Shown: positions 28,566 to 38,103, numbered from the stretch's first letter. The stretch is 64,000 nt of DNA from Alphaproteobacteria bacterium (GCA_021776075.1 JAJFGQ010000040.1:1-64000), one strand, 5' to 3'. Made by a program: numbers and translations. Notes: a model not told the origin generated them from the letters alone.

Positions 28566-30101
28566 ATGGGCGACCCAAACACTGTGCCTCCCGACACTAA
28601 ACCGGCAAAGGGCACAATAGGCAATGCAGAGCTAAAAGAAGCGCTAAAGCTTGCGCGGCAGGGCGATACGAATTTTGTATCCCTGATTGCCGGTTTAGCT
28701 CCCCCTGACTCCGGGAACAATGATGATTTTGAAGCAGAGCGGGTCAATGCTTTTTCAGCAGGTATTGACGCTTTGGCTGAAAATAACCGCGAAGATGCCA
28801 TTGAAGCGGCTTATCAGTTATCAGGGCTTGTAGAGCGCGGTTCTCTTTTGCACCGGGCAGCGATGGAAAAAATTGTTCTCCATACAGATGAACGGGTGAT
28901 TGATCATTTTGACTCAGCATTAGCAGCTTTGCGGTTTGTCATCGCAGAAGGACGGCCTTACGGCGCTCCACAGGAACAGGCCCTGTATCAATCATTCGCC
29001 CTACTTGATCGTTTAGCGAGCAAGGACACAGAACAAACCCTTCTGGAAGCCGGACGCCTTGTCTTTACCGCAGAAAAAGCAAGTTGGAAACGGCAGGACC
29101 ATTTATACGGTTTTTTAGAAATCAGAAAACATCTGGAAGACCCGGACTTCAGAGAGACACATGAAGCCGCTAAAGACTATAGCGCTCACATTCAGGATCC
29201 CGCTATACGCAAAAAATTTGGAAATCTGGTCGCAGCACTCAGTGATGACAGCCTGTCTACCATGCTGGATGACGTGGAAAGTAATATTGAATCTGTGAAC
29301 GGCATCGCGCCTCTTACACAAAAAGCACTATACACATTTTACGAACTCTCTGAACACTGGGAACAGAAAAACCCGCAAGACGCTCTGACCTCTCTTGTCG
29401 ATTTTGCCTTTATGGCTGTTGACCATAAAGAGTACGGGCTACTGGAAAATAAATTTCATTCTCTGCATCGTGACGCCACAGACAAATATTTCGCCCGCAT
29501 TGAGCATTTTGCAGCTACGGATTTAAAAACGGCCATCGCCTCCCTGTTCAATACAATGACCAAATGTTATGAACGTAATGACAGCCACAGTGTTCTGGCT
29601 GTTGAATCCGAGAAAAAGCTTGCACATCATTTAAAGGCACTCATCCGGCAAGACCGGGATGCAGCCAGAGAATATGTTAAACACAGAATACCGGCCTCGA
29701 CTTTCAGTCACGAAAAAATATTTAGCCCCCTATCTGGAAAACTGGCTTATGCGGACACACTGCATAAAACGGCAAAACTTATGGAACTGGATGAGGCTAC
29801 CCTTAAGAAATCAGCCATAGGAAAAACACGTTTAAAATTGCTGTTTAATAAATATTCCCTTTACGACTGGGCCAAAGAAAACAAATCAAAACTTGATTTG
29901 TCGACCACCTCCGCGGGCGCTGTTGCCGGCGTTCTTACCTACGCCAATCTCGCGCCACCTTCTTTATGGGGCATATTTATAACGGGACTGACTTTTGCCG
30001 CAGGAAGCCGCATGATCGGTGCTATGACAAGAAATGGCATGATTTCCGGCAAACGTCATTTCAAAAGAGAACTGGAAAGCAAAGTTATACAGCCTAGCTA
30101 A
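28566..30101 (+). CDS. Unknown helical protein with a C-terminal hydrophobic hairpin
   Basis: About 511 residues, almost all predicted helical, with short repeated helix-turn-helix patterns that could be an alpha-solenoid (for example residues 20-330). Near the C-terminus two hydrophobic stretches (AGAVAGVLTYANLAPPSLWG and IFITGLTFAAGSRMIGA) may insert in the membrane, followed by a basic tail. No enzyme motif is visible. The start is uncertain: ATG 28566 has no clear ribosome site and GTG 28557 is in frame. It converges with the next gene, 5 nt between stops. Its promoter shares TTGACATAA with three other unknown genes. Confidence 0.7.
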   Translation: MGDPNTVPPDTKPAKGTIGNAELKEALKLARQGDTNFVSLIAGLAPPDSGNNDDFEAERVNAFSAGIDALAENNREDAIEAAYQLSGLVERGSLLHRAAMEKIVLHTDERVIDHFDSALAALRFVIAEGRPYGAPQEQALYQSFALLDRLASKDTEQTLLEAGRLVFTAEKASWKRQDHLYGFLEIRKHLEDPDFRETHEAAKDYSAHIQDPAIRKKFGNLVAALSDDSLSTMLDDVESNIESVNGIAPLTQKALYTFYELSEHWEQKNPQDALTSLVDFAFMAVDHKEYGLLENKFHSLHRDATDKYFARIEHFAATDLKTAIASLFNTMTKCYERNDSHSVLAVESEKKLAHHLKALIRQDRDAAREYVKHRIPASTFSHEKIFSPLSGKLAYADTLHKTAKLMELDEATLKKSAIGKTRLKLLFNKYSLYDWAKENKSKLDLSTTSAGAVAGVLTYANLAPPSLWGIFITGLTFAAGSRMIGAMTRNGMISGKRHFKRELESKVIQPS

Positions 30102-30106
30102 AAATA

Positions 30107-31315
30107 TTACCCGGAAAAATTCAATTTTCTATGGGAAAGCCCATCATCTGCAGAATCAGCTGTACGGTTTTTATCGCAGCAATCAGCAATGCGCTCTTCT
30201 ATCTTCGACCAGATTTCTTTACCTTCCGGTGTATGGGGCTGCCACAGGCTCCGGTCATTCATAATATCTGCGGCCATTGTTTCCGTTATATAGCCCTGTG
30301 TTTCATTAAACAGCGGGGCCGTCATGGCTGACAGATTCTGCGGATTAGTATCCAACGCATTACGGGTACGATCCGGCGGTTCGGTTGTATAACCGGTGCA
30401 AAGAGACGGATTGCCATCAAAGTCCATACAGGGATAAGTATAAGAGACATCAACATCGTCCAGTTCCCTGAGATACCACCCCAGAAGACCTTCTTCGATG
30501 TCATCGACAACCGGCGACTTAATAACGGCCTTAAAGACAGACAAGCGCGCTTCTTTTGGGGTTTGATTCGTTTTTCCCAAGGCCTCTTCATAAATTTCAG
30601 CAGAGAGACCATATTTCGGATCTTTTAAAAACTCCTGCCATGCCAGCGAACTGCCCACAGAAGCCGATGCGGCTTTGTGCATGTTCTCAACATGAGCGGC
30701 ATAATGGTTTGCGACCCGTGCCCGTGCCCAGAATAAAGCATCAGCCGGCCTCAAATCAGCAGACCAGTGCGCAACCTTACGACCTGTCTTATAGGTAAAA
30801 TTATCCATCAAATGGTTTGTTACATTAATCTCGGGTGTTTTTTCAGCCACCAGATACACATCATGAAAACGCCAATGTTCTATGTCTTGTTTCAATCCGG
30901 TTTTGGGCCCAAAGCAGAAAATTGTTTTATCATCGTTGAATTGATTCACCAGATTTTGCCCCAGCCAGCTTTTATTCATCTGGGAAAAAATCGTACGCGT
31001 TATCGGTTCTGCAATATTATATTTTTCGGCATAGTTATCATATTGATTATCTAAATCGTTTTCCGCACTAAAATTGTCTTCCTCTGCTGTCGCCCGTGGA
31101 TTGTAACAAAGACTTTCGTAATTCTCGTTCCAATCCTTAAGCTGCGCATCAAGGGAAAAAAGACTATTATAGACCATAGTACCGCCACCGGCGACAAGGA
31201 CAGAAGCCAGAACGGCCGTCGCAACCTTCTGCTTGTCTGTCAGCGCAAACCACGTATTTTGCACGCTACCCATGAAGCCCTGTATTTTATTTTGCATATC
31301 TTCGTATGAAGTCAT
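30107..31315 (-). CDS. Unknown single-pass membrane protein
   Basis: A 402-residue protein with a short N-terminal cytoplasmic part (about 1-30), one membrane segment (about 32-50, TAVLASVLVAGGGTMVYNS), and a large hydrophilic domain that would be periplasmic. The domain has paired cysteines (for example near 70, 127, 290-310 and 385) that could form disulfides. I do not recognise a family. It has a near-consensus promoter of the TTGACATAA type and is divergent from the 100-residue gene before the acyl-CoA dehydrogenase. Confidence 0.7.
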   Translation of the reverse strand: MTSYEDMQNKIQGFMGSVQNTWFALTDKQKVATAVLASVLVAGGGTMVYNSLFSLDAQLKDWNENYESLCYNPRATAEEDNFSAENDLDNQYDNYAEKYNIAEPITRTIFSQMNKSWLGQNLVNQFNDDKTIFCFGPKTGLKQDIEHWRFHDVYLVAEKTPEINVTNHLMDNFTYKTGRKVAHWSADLRPADALFWARARVANHYAAHVENMHKAASASVGSSLAWQEFLKDPKYGLSAEIYEEALGKTNQTPKEARLSVFKAVIKSPVVDDIEEGLLGWYLRELDDVDVSYTYPCMDFDGNPSLCTGYTTEPPDRTRNALDTNPQNLSAMTAPLFNETQGYITETMAADIMNDRSLWQPHTPEGKEIWSKIEERIADCCDKNRTADSADDGLSHRKLNFSG

Positions 31316-31359
31316 AACGACGCCCTACTCTGTCCTGTTTCCTGTGTTTCCGTGCAGAA

Positions 31360-31388
31360 AATATACAACAAATCACATGTTATGTCAA
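31360..31388 (-). promoter_or_regulatory. Strong sigma70-type promoter with TTGACATAA for the single-pass membrane protein
   Basis: On the minus strand, TTGACA (31388-31383) and TATATT (31365-31360) are separated by exactly 17 nt, close to the full consensus. The extended -35 TTGACATAA is shared with the promoters at 28493, 36278 (minus) and 36350. Confidence 0.7.
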
Positions 31389-31469
31389 ATAAAAAGGAGA
31401 GGATTCACCACAGAGAGATATCATGTATACTGATCATCGGATTACACTACACAATAAGGGAGAAAACTT

Positions 31470-31772
31470 ATGGGTTGGTTCGGAAAAAAGAAGAAAAAAG
31501 GCACTGAAAAAACAGGAGACAGCCGTTCACGGGCAGAAATCATGGAAGAAGCCATGCAGAACATGAAACAGGCACGCGAAGAGATCGGTGACGATAATCT
31601 ACAAAAAATGGCGCAACAGCTCATGAAGGACGGCTTTCAACCACCGCCCGGTTCTTCTGAAATCATGAAAATGCCAAAAAAATCAAAAGGCCTTCTTGCC
31701 AAGGAAAAAATAAAAACCATGGATGAAGGCAAAGTGGCTGATAATCTAAAAATCCTGCTGGAAGAAAAGTAA
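31470..31772 (+). CDS. Small unknown protein upstream of acyl-CoA dehydrogenase
   Basis: A 100-residue, highly charged protein. It starts MGWFGKKKKK, a hydrophobic-basic head that could touch membranes, followed by a predicted helical pair rich in Met, Gln and Glu (about 20-55) and a Pro-rich turn. GGGAGA lies 7 nt before ATG 31470. It is probably co-transcribed with the acyl-CoA dehydrogenase gene, 22 nt downstream. No known family recognised. Confidence 0.75.
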   Translation: MGWFGKKKKKGTEKTGDSRSRAEIMEEAMQNMKQAREEIGDDNLQKMAQQLMKDGFQPPPGSSEIMKMPKKSKGLLAKEKIKTMDEGKVADNLKILLEEK

Positions 31773-31794
31773 AGTAACGATTAGGAGACTGTTC

Positions 31795-33576
31795 ATGCCC
31801 GTTTATACCGCGCCCCTTGAAAACATCCGTTTTGTCCTGCACGAGGTTCTGGACGCCAACGCCCTCACCGCCTTACCGGGCTATGAGGATTCCACAAGCG
31901 ATCTTGTCGATCAGGTTTTAGAGGAAGGCGCAAAAATTTGTTCTGAAGTCCTATTCCCTCTCAACCAAAGCGGCGATGAAGAAGGCTGCGTGCTTGAAAA
32001 TGGTGTGGTGCGAACCCCAAAGGGCTTCAAAGAGGCCTATCAGACCTTTATCGAAGGCGGCTGGACGGCTATTTCTTCCGACCCTGAATATGGGGGCATG
32101 GGTATGCCGCAACTCGTAAATACAGTGATGCAGGAAATGATCTCTTCTGCAAACATGTCATTTGGCATGTATCCTGGTCTTTCGCAGGGTGCCTATGAAG
32201 CTCTGCACGCCTTTGGAACGGATGAGTTAAAAGCCCTCTATCTGCCCAAACTGGTTGAGGGCATATGGTCGGGTACGATGTGCCTGACAGAACCGCATTG
32301 CGGTACGGATTTGGGACTGATCAAGACAAAAGCCATCCCTGATAAAGAGGGAGCTTACGACATAACAGGAACGAAAATCTTTATTTCTGCCGGTGATCAT
32401 GATTTAACAGAAAATATCATCCATCTTGTTCTGGCCCGCTTACCCGATGCACCGGAAGGTGTGCAGGGTATTTCTCTGTTCATAGTGCCCAAATTTTTAC
32501 CGGACGGCTTAAAACCTAACGCCATCACCTGCGGCTCCCTTGAGCATAAAATGGGCATTAAAGCCTCAAGCACAGCCGTTATAAATTTCGATGACTCCAA
32601 AGGCTGGCTGGTTGGAAAGCCCCACAAAGGCCTGAAAGCCATGTTTTCTATGATGAATGCGGCGCGACTTGGTGTTGCCATGCAGGGTCTGGGGATTGCC
32701 GAAGTGGCCTATCAAAACGCGCTGGTCTACGCCAAAGAACGCTTGCAAATGCGGGCACTGACAGGCCCGGCAGAGCCGAACAAACCCGCAGACCCGATTA
32801 TCGTGCATCCGGACGTACGGCGTATGCTTTTAACCTCCAAAGCCATATGTGAAGGAACGCGGGCCTTGTCCTACTGGGTCGGTATGAATCTGGATATCTC
32901 CCTGAAACACCCGGATCAAAAAACACGGGAAGAAGCAGACGATTTGGTGGCCTTGCTCACACCGGTTATCAAGGCCTATCAAACCGATATGGGTTTTGAA
33001 GTGGCCAATCTGGCCATTCAGATTTATGGCGGTCATGGCTATATTGCTGAACACGGCATTGAACAATATGCGCGCGACGCCCGTATTGCGATGATCTATG
33101 AAGGCACGAACGGTATTCAGGCCCTCGACCTGGTGGGCCGGAAGATGCCTCAGAATTTTGGCCGCTTGTTACGCCGGTTTTTTCATCCCGTTAGTGAATT
33201 CATTGAACAGCATCAGACCGATGAATCGATGCAGGCGTTTATTTTTCCGCTCGCCAAGGCTTTTTCAAAGCTGCAACAAGCCACAGCCATGATTGCGCAG
33301 AAAGGATTAAAAGACCCCAATGAAGCAGGAGCGGCCTCTGTTGATTATTTGCGGATGTTTGCGTTAGTCGCAACAGGCTATATGTGGGCACGAATGGTCA
33401 AAGCAGCGCAGGATAAACTGGAAACAGACGCAGACGGACGGGAAGAGTTTTACGAAAGCAAAATTGAAACGGCCCGTTTTTTCTTTGCCAAAATGTTGCC
33501 GGAATCAGACGGCCGCTTTAAAGCCATTATGGCCGGCGCAGACCCTGTGATGTCCCTGAAAGCCTCCGGTTTTTAA
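31795..33576 (+). CDS. fadE: Acyl-CoA dehydrogenase, long FadE type with N- and C-terminal extensions
   Basis: FAD enzyme that makes trans-2-enoyl-CoA in the first oxidation step. The 593 residues fit the long bacterial type: an N-terminal extension YTAPLENIRFVLHEVLDA (about 4-21), the core with MCLTEPHCGTDL (about 162-173), KIFISAGDHD, the flavin/substrate region RLGVAMQGLGIAEVAYQNAL, and the catalytic-base region YEGTNGIQALDLVGRK (about 437-452). A C-terminal domain follows. AGGAGA precedes the ATG. The Bacillus FadE of the fadNAE operon has about the same length. aat starts 2 nt after its stop. Confidence 0.93.
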   Translation: MPVYTAPLENIRFVLHEVLDANALTALPGYEDSTSDLVDQVLEEGAKICSEVLFPLNQSGDEEGCVLENGVVRTPKGFKEAYQTFIEGGWTAISSDPEYGGMGMPQLVNTVMQEMISSANMSFGMYPGLSQGAYEALHAFGTDELKALYLPKLVEGIWSGTMCLTEPHCGTDLGLIKTKAIPDKEGAYDITGTKIFISAGDHDLTENIIHLVLARLPDAPEGVQGISLFIVPKFLPDGLKPNAITCGSLEHKMGIKASSTAVINFDDSKGWLVGKPHKGLKAMFSMMNAARLGVAMQGLGIAEVAYQNALVYAKERLQMRALTGPAEPNKPADPIIVHPDVRRMLLTSKAICEGTRALSYWVGMNLDISLKHPDQKTREEADDLVALLTPVIKAYQTDMGFEVANLAIQIYGGHGYIAEHGIEQYARDARIAMIYEGTNGIQALDLVGRKMPQNFGRLLRRFFHPVSEFIEQHQTDESMQAFIFPLAKAFSKLQQATAMIAQKGLKDPNEAGAASVDYLRMFALVATGYMWARMVKAAQDKLETDADGREEFYESKIETARFFFAKMLPESDGRFKAIMAGADPVMSLKASGF

Positions 33577-33577
33577 T

Positions 33578-34231
33578 GTGACTACCGTAAGCATAGATGA
33601 TGTTCTAAACGCCTATAGATGCGGCCTGTTTCCCATGGCCGACGATTCCGGTTCAGAAGGGTTTTATTGGTACGATCCGCCCCAACGCGGGCAATTATCC
33701 ATTGAAAAGCTACATATCCCGGCCCGGCTTCAACGGCGTGTTTTACAGGAACCCTATGAAATCCGTGTTGATACAGCTTTTGCCGATGTTATAAAAGCCT
33801 GTGCCGCTGCCGTCGATAACCGTCCGCAAACATGGATTAATGACGGCATTCGCGACCTATTTACAGAGCTTCATAAAGCCGGACACGCCCATAGCATTGA
33901 ATGCTGGCAAGACAATAAGCTTGTAGGGGGCCTCTATGGACTAGCCATCGGGGGCTTTTTTTCAGGGGAAAGCATGTTCTCCCGCAAGAAAGACGCCAGC
34001 AAAATTGCACTTGTCCATCTTTGCGCCCGGCTATGGAAGGGTGGTTTTTCTCTTTTAGATACACAATTTATAAATGATCATTTGTTGCAATTCGGTGCCT
34101 ATGAAGTCCCACGGGAAGACTATCTGAGCAAATTGCAAGACGCCGTTGCGCGCCCGGCCCGCTTTCAAATACCCCAACTAACGGAACAAGAGCTTGTTTC
34201 TCTCTACTGTAAGGAAAAGACGAAAGACTAA
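33578..34231 (+). CDS. aat: Leucyl/phenylalanyl-tRNA-protein transferase
   Basis: Adds Leu or Phe from aminoacyl-tRNA to proteins beginning with Lys or Arg, creating N-degrons read by ClpS. The 217 residues have AYRCGLFPMAD (about 11-21), FYWYDPPQRGQL, HIPARLQR, HSIECW, GLYGLAIGGFFSGESMF (about 119-135) and LLDTQFINDHLLQFGA, all typical. The only start that preserves the N-terminus is GTG 33578, 2 nt after the previous stop and without its own ribosome site, so translation is probably coupled. clpS and clpA, which act on its products, are in the same window at 58.6-61.3 kb. Confidence 0.93.
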   Translation: MTTVSIDDVLNAYRCGLFPMADDSGSEGFYWYDPPQRGQLSIEKLHIPARLQRRVLQEPYEIRVDTAFADVIKACAAAVDNRPQTWINDGIRDLFTELHKAGHAHSIECWQDNKLVGGLYGLAIGGFFSGESMFSRKKDASKIALVHLCARLWKGGFSLLDTQFINDHLLQFGAYEVPREDYLSKLQDAVARPARFQIPQLTEQELVSLYCKEKTKD

Positions 34232-36201
34232 ACCAGCCGCATACCCTGCGTACCGTTTTTAGGCTGCAAGCGTTCTTTCATTTTGGCGACCGGCTCCTGC
34301 ACGCGCCATAACGCATTCACACCCTGCAAATTACCAACGAGAAAATCATTCAGATACATTTCTGCCTGTTCCTGATTCTGTGTTGCAGCCATGAAATTTG
34401 CATATTGAGCAGGTGTCATTTTGTCCTGCTCTCCTTTTTCTTTTTCCTGAGCATATCCTGCGTCCAGACTGTCCCGGGCAATGGTATATTGCTCCTCCAT
34501 ATCTTTCAAAGCGTCATCATTGCCGGCAAGCCTCTCTTGTTCGCCTTTACGATACTGGTCCTGTTGTTCCTTAAACGTAGCATAGCGCGTATCCAGCCCT
34601 TGCTGATGAGCCACATATTGTGCTTCCAACTGTTTGTGATCTATCACATGCAAGGGGCCGACATTCATTTTTTGCCAGCCCTCCAGCATTTTCTGATTAA
34701 CACGGCAAGCCGCAAAGTTTTTATAGTAAGCAATAGCCTGCTCTTTATCAGTCTCCTTATTCGCTGTATTCGCAGCAATAAGCGTTTCGTAGGGAACAAC
34801 GGCATAAAGCGCCTCTTCTTCTTTAATCCCGGCCACAGGAACATAAGAAGGCTTCTCCAGGGATAAAGGCAAAGGCTCAAACTGCAAGTCGGACTCAGGC
34901 GCGTCCGGCGCCGTCGGTTCCACGCCTCTTAAAAACAACAACTTTTGAATCAAATCCGAAAATAAAGGCGTGGGAAGTCCGTATTCCTTACAACGATCTG
35001 CCATCAGGGCCGTTGTGGTCCGTATGGAGGGATCTACAGAGATTGTTTTTTCCAGAGAAGGCGGCACTGAAGGCTCAATTGTCATGCGATGCTCTCTCAG
35101 CAAATGAACCATTTCCTGATTAACCTCGCTAACCGGTTCTAGCCCTGACAACATCGGCGCGATTATCGGCAAAATTGTCCGTCTGCCATATTCAGCCAAT
35201 AACCCCTGCACAAAGCCGGGACCGCCAGTCTTATGAGCTTCATCCATCAAAAGACCGACAACGGCCGGATCATGCGCGGAACTGCCGGGAAAATGGGAGC
35301 ACGCCGCATGAAAAGCTTCGCATTGCTGATGATACGGCGAATTGCTCCATGCCAGCATTTCATGCGTCAGCGGATTGCCGCCGGCTTCACGGGCCGTTTC
35401 AAGAAGTAACTTCACCATATCCGTACGGCCAATATTACAGGCCAGAATAAAAGAATGGTGTCTTTGTTCTTTGTTTTTATAAGTAATCGACTCAGGGTCG
35501 CCTGAACTACGCATCATTTCAACAAGCGCTGTCTGGCCGCCAACTTTACGAACGGTATCAATGAATAACTGTACCAATTCCTGCTGACCCAGAGTAACAG
35601 CTGTATGAAAAGCGTCGTAATCCCGGCTTTGCAGCATTTTATAAACGGCATCCTCGCCGCCTGCTTTTTCCATCATGGCCATCATTTCCGGGATCAGCAC
35701 TTCCGGCCTGCGCACCCGGGCTTTAGTTTGATCTTCCTCATCCGGATTCACGACAAGATGATTAAAAGCATCATGGAAAAAATCATAATCATTGCTCGCC
35801 AGTATCGTTCCGGAATCAATCCCGGCTTCTTCTGCGGTCTTGAAAAGTATTTCGAGCGTCTTCTGATCAAGCATTTTTTGATCGGACGTTTTGTAAACGG
35901 GTTTTTTCGAGTCGGACAATTCACGGTAGAGCTCAAGGCGGAGCGCCGCGTCGTGCATTTTTTGCTCTTCATGGCCGTTCACCACATGAAATATTCTAAA
36001 ATCTTCCTCTTCGAGAAGGTTTCTCAGGAAATCCTTGCCGCCTTCGTGAGTTGAGGCTTTATCAAATATGGCCTTCAGCAGCTTGATGTCGCCTTCATCA
36101 ATAGCGCCTAATATTTTCGGCTCCAGCTTTTTCAGCTTTTTTTGTGCTTTTGCCAGCTTCTTTTGTGCTTCTTTCAGCTTTTTTTCTTCGCTGCTCGCCA
36201 T
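34228..36201 (-). CDS. Large protein with degenerate ankyrin-like repeats
   Basis: A 657-residue protein with no signal peptide. It opens with a Lys/Glu/Gln coiled coil (about 1-30), then shows repeats of roughly 55-70 residues in the region 30-330, with units such as DYDAFHTAVTLGQQELVQLF and HHSFILACNIGRTDMVKLLL, which look like degenerate ankyrin helices separated by long inserts. The second half (about 450-620) is rich in Gln, Glu and Tyr and likely coiled coil. Ankyrin-type repeats suggest protein binding; the partner is unknown. It converges with aat with a 4-nt overlap of stops. AGGG lies upstream of ATG 36201, and the promoter is of the TTGACATAA type. Confidence 0.75.
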   Translation of the reverse strand: MASSEEKKLKEAQKKLAKAQKKLKKLEPKILGAIDEGDIKLLKAIFDKASTHEGGKDFLRNLLEEEDFRIFHVVNGHEEQKMHDAALRLELYRELSDSKKPVYKTSDQKMLDQKTLEILFKTAEEAGIDSGTILASNDYDFFHDAFNHLVVNPDEEDQTKARVRRPEVLIPEMMAMMEKAGGEDAVYKMLQSRDYDAFHTAVTLGQQELVQLFIDTVRKVGGQTALVEMMRSSGDPESITYKNKEQRHHSFILACNIGRTDMVKLLLETAREAGGNPLTHEMLAWSNSPYHQQCEAFHAACSHFPGSSAHDPAVVGLLMDEAHKTGGPGFVQGLLAEYGRRTILPIIAPMLSGLEPVSEVNQEMVHLLREHRMTIEPSVPPSLEKTISVDPSIRTTTALMADRCKEYGLPTPLFSDLIQKLLFLRGVEPTAPDAPESDLQFEPLPLSLEKPSYVPVAGIKEEEALYAVVPYETLIAANTANKETDKEQAIAYYKNFAACRVNQKMLEGWQKMNVGPLHVIDHKQLEAQYVAHQQGLDTRYATFKEQQDQYRKGEQERLAGNDDALKDMEEQYTIARDSLDAGYAQEKEKGEQDKMTPAQYANFMAATQNQEQAEMYLNDFLVGNLQGVNALWRVQEPVAKMKERLQPKNGTQGMRLV

Positions 36202-36250
36202 AACTTAACCCTCATAAAATTTTTGACTCATAAAAAACAAGTGAAGCCAG

Positions 36251-36278
36251 TCTATATCATATACAAAAGTTATGTCAA
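36251..36278 (-). promoter_or_regulatory. Sigma70-type promoter with TTGACATAA for the ankyrin-like gene
   Basis: On the minus strand, TTGACA (36278-36273) and TATAGA (36256-36251) are separated by 16 nt, about 50 nt before the start codon. The bases after the -35 are TAA as in the other promoters of this group. Confidence 0.6.
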
Positions 36279-36349
36279 TAAAAATTCCCATAGAGCACGA
36301 AAGAATATTACAGAATCTTATTGATTTTTATAATTATCACAAAAATATG

Positions 36350-36378
36350 TTGACATAAAATTAATTATCATTTAATTT
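36350..36378 (+). promoter_or_regulatory. Promoter with TTGACATAA upstream of a 157-residue unknown gene
   Basis: A perfect -35 TTGACA (36350-36355) is followed 17 nt later by TAATTT (36373-36378), in a very AT-rich stretch. The -10 match is weak (3 of 6), so the group membership rests mainly on the TTGACATAA string. Confidence 0.45.
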
Positions 36379-36418
36379 AGTGTTAATTCCGATTACAAAA
36401 AAAGGCGTGTTGAACAGG

Positions 36419-36892
36419 ATGGCTATTGTTTTATCTCAGAGTTGGTTTGAAGAAAATAACACCGAAGCCCTGAAGGGCGTGCGCCCCGGATCTGATGAGT
36501 TTCATTCACCTTTTTACCGCTTATACCAGCAAGGGCAACTCCCTGTGGGCTTTGCCGTCGCACCCGTTTCAGAATTAACGGGCCGGGACAGGCAGGGCGA
36601 AACGCAGACATCCCGCACTATTTACGGCGTATGCGCCATTCATGCCTCTACGCTTGCAGCATGGGAAGAGAAAAACCTCCTCCATCTTGAGATGTTTACG
36701 GCGAAGAGCGATGCCATAAACAAAGCCGATGCGCTGAATTTCAAACAACAATCTATCTGTGAGCAGGATTACCGGGACGGCTGCCTGAAAGGCGTCAGAA
36801 GCTGGAATCATGAACAAAAAGCACATATAGCAGAGCCCTACAGCAACATGGACAGACAGCAAAAGATACAATCTGTTTCATGGAATCCTTAG
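36419..36892 (+). CDS. Unknown small soluble protein upstream of panC
   Basis: A 157-residue hydrophilic protein with no signal peptide or membrane segment. It has several Trp and Cys residues and no motif I recognise. ATG 36419 is favoured because the region before it is AT-rich promoter DNA; an in-frame start further up at 36380 would place the N-terminus almost on the -10. The ribosome site is weak (AAAAGG about 14 nt upstream). It precedes panC by 18 nt and could be co-transcribed with it. Confidence 0.6.
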   Translation: MAIVLSQSWFEENNTEALKGVRPGSDEFHSPFYRLYQQGQLPVGFAVAPVSELTGRDRQGETQTSRTIYGVCAIHASTLAAWEEKNLLHLEMFTAKSDAINKADALNFKQQSICEQDYRDGCLKGVRSWNHEQKAHIAEPYSNMDRQQKIQSVSWNP

Positions 36893-36910
36893 AATCTGCC
36901 ATCATCAGTT

Positions 36911-37783
36911 ATGAGTCAAACCGTACAAAGCACAGAGTCCCAGCCCGTAATTTTACGTTCAGCCCATGAAGTCCGGCATTGGGTTGATCGGGAACGGCAA
37001 CAAGGACACAGAATCGCTCTTGTGCCTACAATGGGCGCACTGCATAACGGCCATATGGCGCTCGTACAGCAGGGATTACAACAAGCCGATTCTGTCATTG
37101 TCAGTATTTTTGTGAACCCCACACAGTTTGGTGCAAATGAAGATTTTTCGACCTATCCCCGCACGGAAAAAGAAGACCTGCAAAAATTATATGATGCGGG
37201 CGCAAATGCCGTCTTTCTTCCTGCAACACAAGAAATGTACCCTGATAATTTTGTAACAGCCATATCAATCGGAGGGATAAGCGAACGCCTTGAGGGCGCC
37301 CATCGGCCCGGTCATTTTGATGGCGTGGCGACGATCGTGTGCAAGCTTCTATTGCAGGTCACACCTGATGTCGCCTTGTTCGGAGAGAAAGACTATCAAC
37401 AACTACAAATTATAAAACGGCTCGTTTCGGATTTGAATATAAACACTGATATTACAGGCGTTCCCATTGTAAGAGATGAGCAAGGATTGGCTTTATCCTC
37501 CCGTAATGCCTATTTGAACGACGCGCAATATAACATCGCCATCGCGCTTAATAAAACCCTGTTTGCCATGGCGGAAAAGATTAATGCAGGCGAAGACATC
37601 CAAACTGTCAAAGACCGGAGCACTGCCCTGTTGGAAAAAGCGGGCTTTGACTCTCTTGATTATCTTGAAATTTGTGATGCTGAAACATTATGTTCTGTGA
37701 TAAAAAAGACAGGTCAATCTTTGCGTATTCTAGCTGCCGTCCATTTGGGTAAAACGCGCCTGATTGATAATGTTTCTATATAA
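36911..37783 (+). CDS. panC: Pantothenate synthetase
   Basis: Joins pantoate and beta-alanine with ATP to give pantothenate, the precursor of coenzyme A. The 290 residues have the nucleotide-binding PTMGALHNGHMALV (39-52, HNGH at 45-48), FVNPTQFG, GRPGHFDGVATIV-type segment (here HRPGHFDGVATIVCKLL), GEKDYQQLQIIKRLV, and ALSSRNAYL. Length is normal. There is no panB next to it. It is followed 17 nt later by an SCP2-domain gene. Confidence 0.95.
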   Translation: MSQTVQSTESQPVILRSAHEVRHWVDRERQQGHRIALVPTMGALHNGHMALVQQGLQQADSVIVSIFVNPTQFGANEDFSTYPRTEKEDLQKLYDAGANAVFLPATQEMYPDNFVTAISIGGISERLEGAHRPGHFDGVATIVCKLLLQVTPDVALFGEKDYQQLQIIKRLVSDLNINTDITGVPIVRDEQGLALSSRNAYLNDAQYNIAIALNKTLFAMAEKINAGEDIQTVKDRSTALLEKAGFDSLDYLEICDAETLCSVIKKTGQSLRILAAVHLGKTRLIDNVSI

Positions 37784-37800
37784 CCTCAGAGTAAAGCGCC

Positions 37801-38103
37801 ATGACCCTTGAAAAACTAACCGAGCAGATAAAACAAAAATTTGCCTACGCACCGTCCATCGACGCAAAACTAAAATTCGATTTGGGCGATGAAGGCATTC
37901 TGTTCATTGATGCAACAAAAACACCGCCCGAAATCAGTCATGAGGATGCGGAAGCCGATACGACATTCTCCTGCACACCGGACGTTTTCGAAGGTATTTT
38001 AAACGGAACACAAGACCCCAACATCGCTTTTATGATGGGAAAATTAAAGATTCAAGGCTCCATGGGACTCGCCATGAAACTGAACTCTATTCTGGAAGAT
38101 TAA
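37801..38103 (+). CDS. SCP2 sterol-carrier-domain protein
   Basis: A stand-alone SCP2 domain of 100 residues, a fold that binds lipids or fatty acyl-CoA in a hydrophobic tunnel. Visible features are AKLKFDLGDEGILFIDATK (about 22-40), the DTTFSCTPDVFEGILNGTQDP segment in the centre, and the C-terminal KLKIQGSMGLAMKLNSIL. Such single-domain proteins are common in bacteria that degrade lipids, and this genome segment carries several beta-oxidation genes. The ligand is unknown. Its stop overlaps that of the convergent SCO1-like gene by 4 nt. Confidence 0.88.
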   Translation: MTLEKLTEQIKQKFAYAPSIDAKLKFDLGDEGILFIDATKTPPEISHEDAEADTTFSCTPDVFEGILNGTQDPNIAFMMGKLKIQGSMGLAMKLNSILED

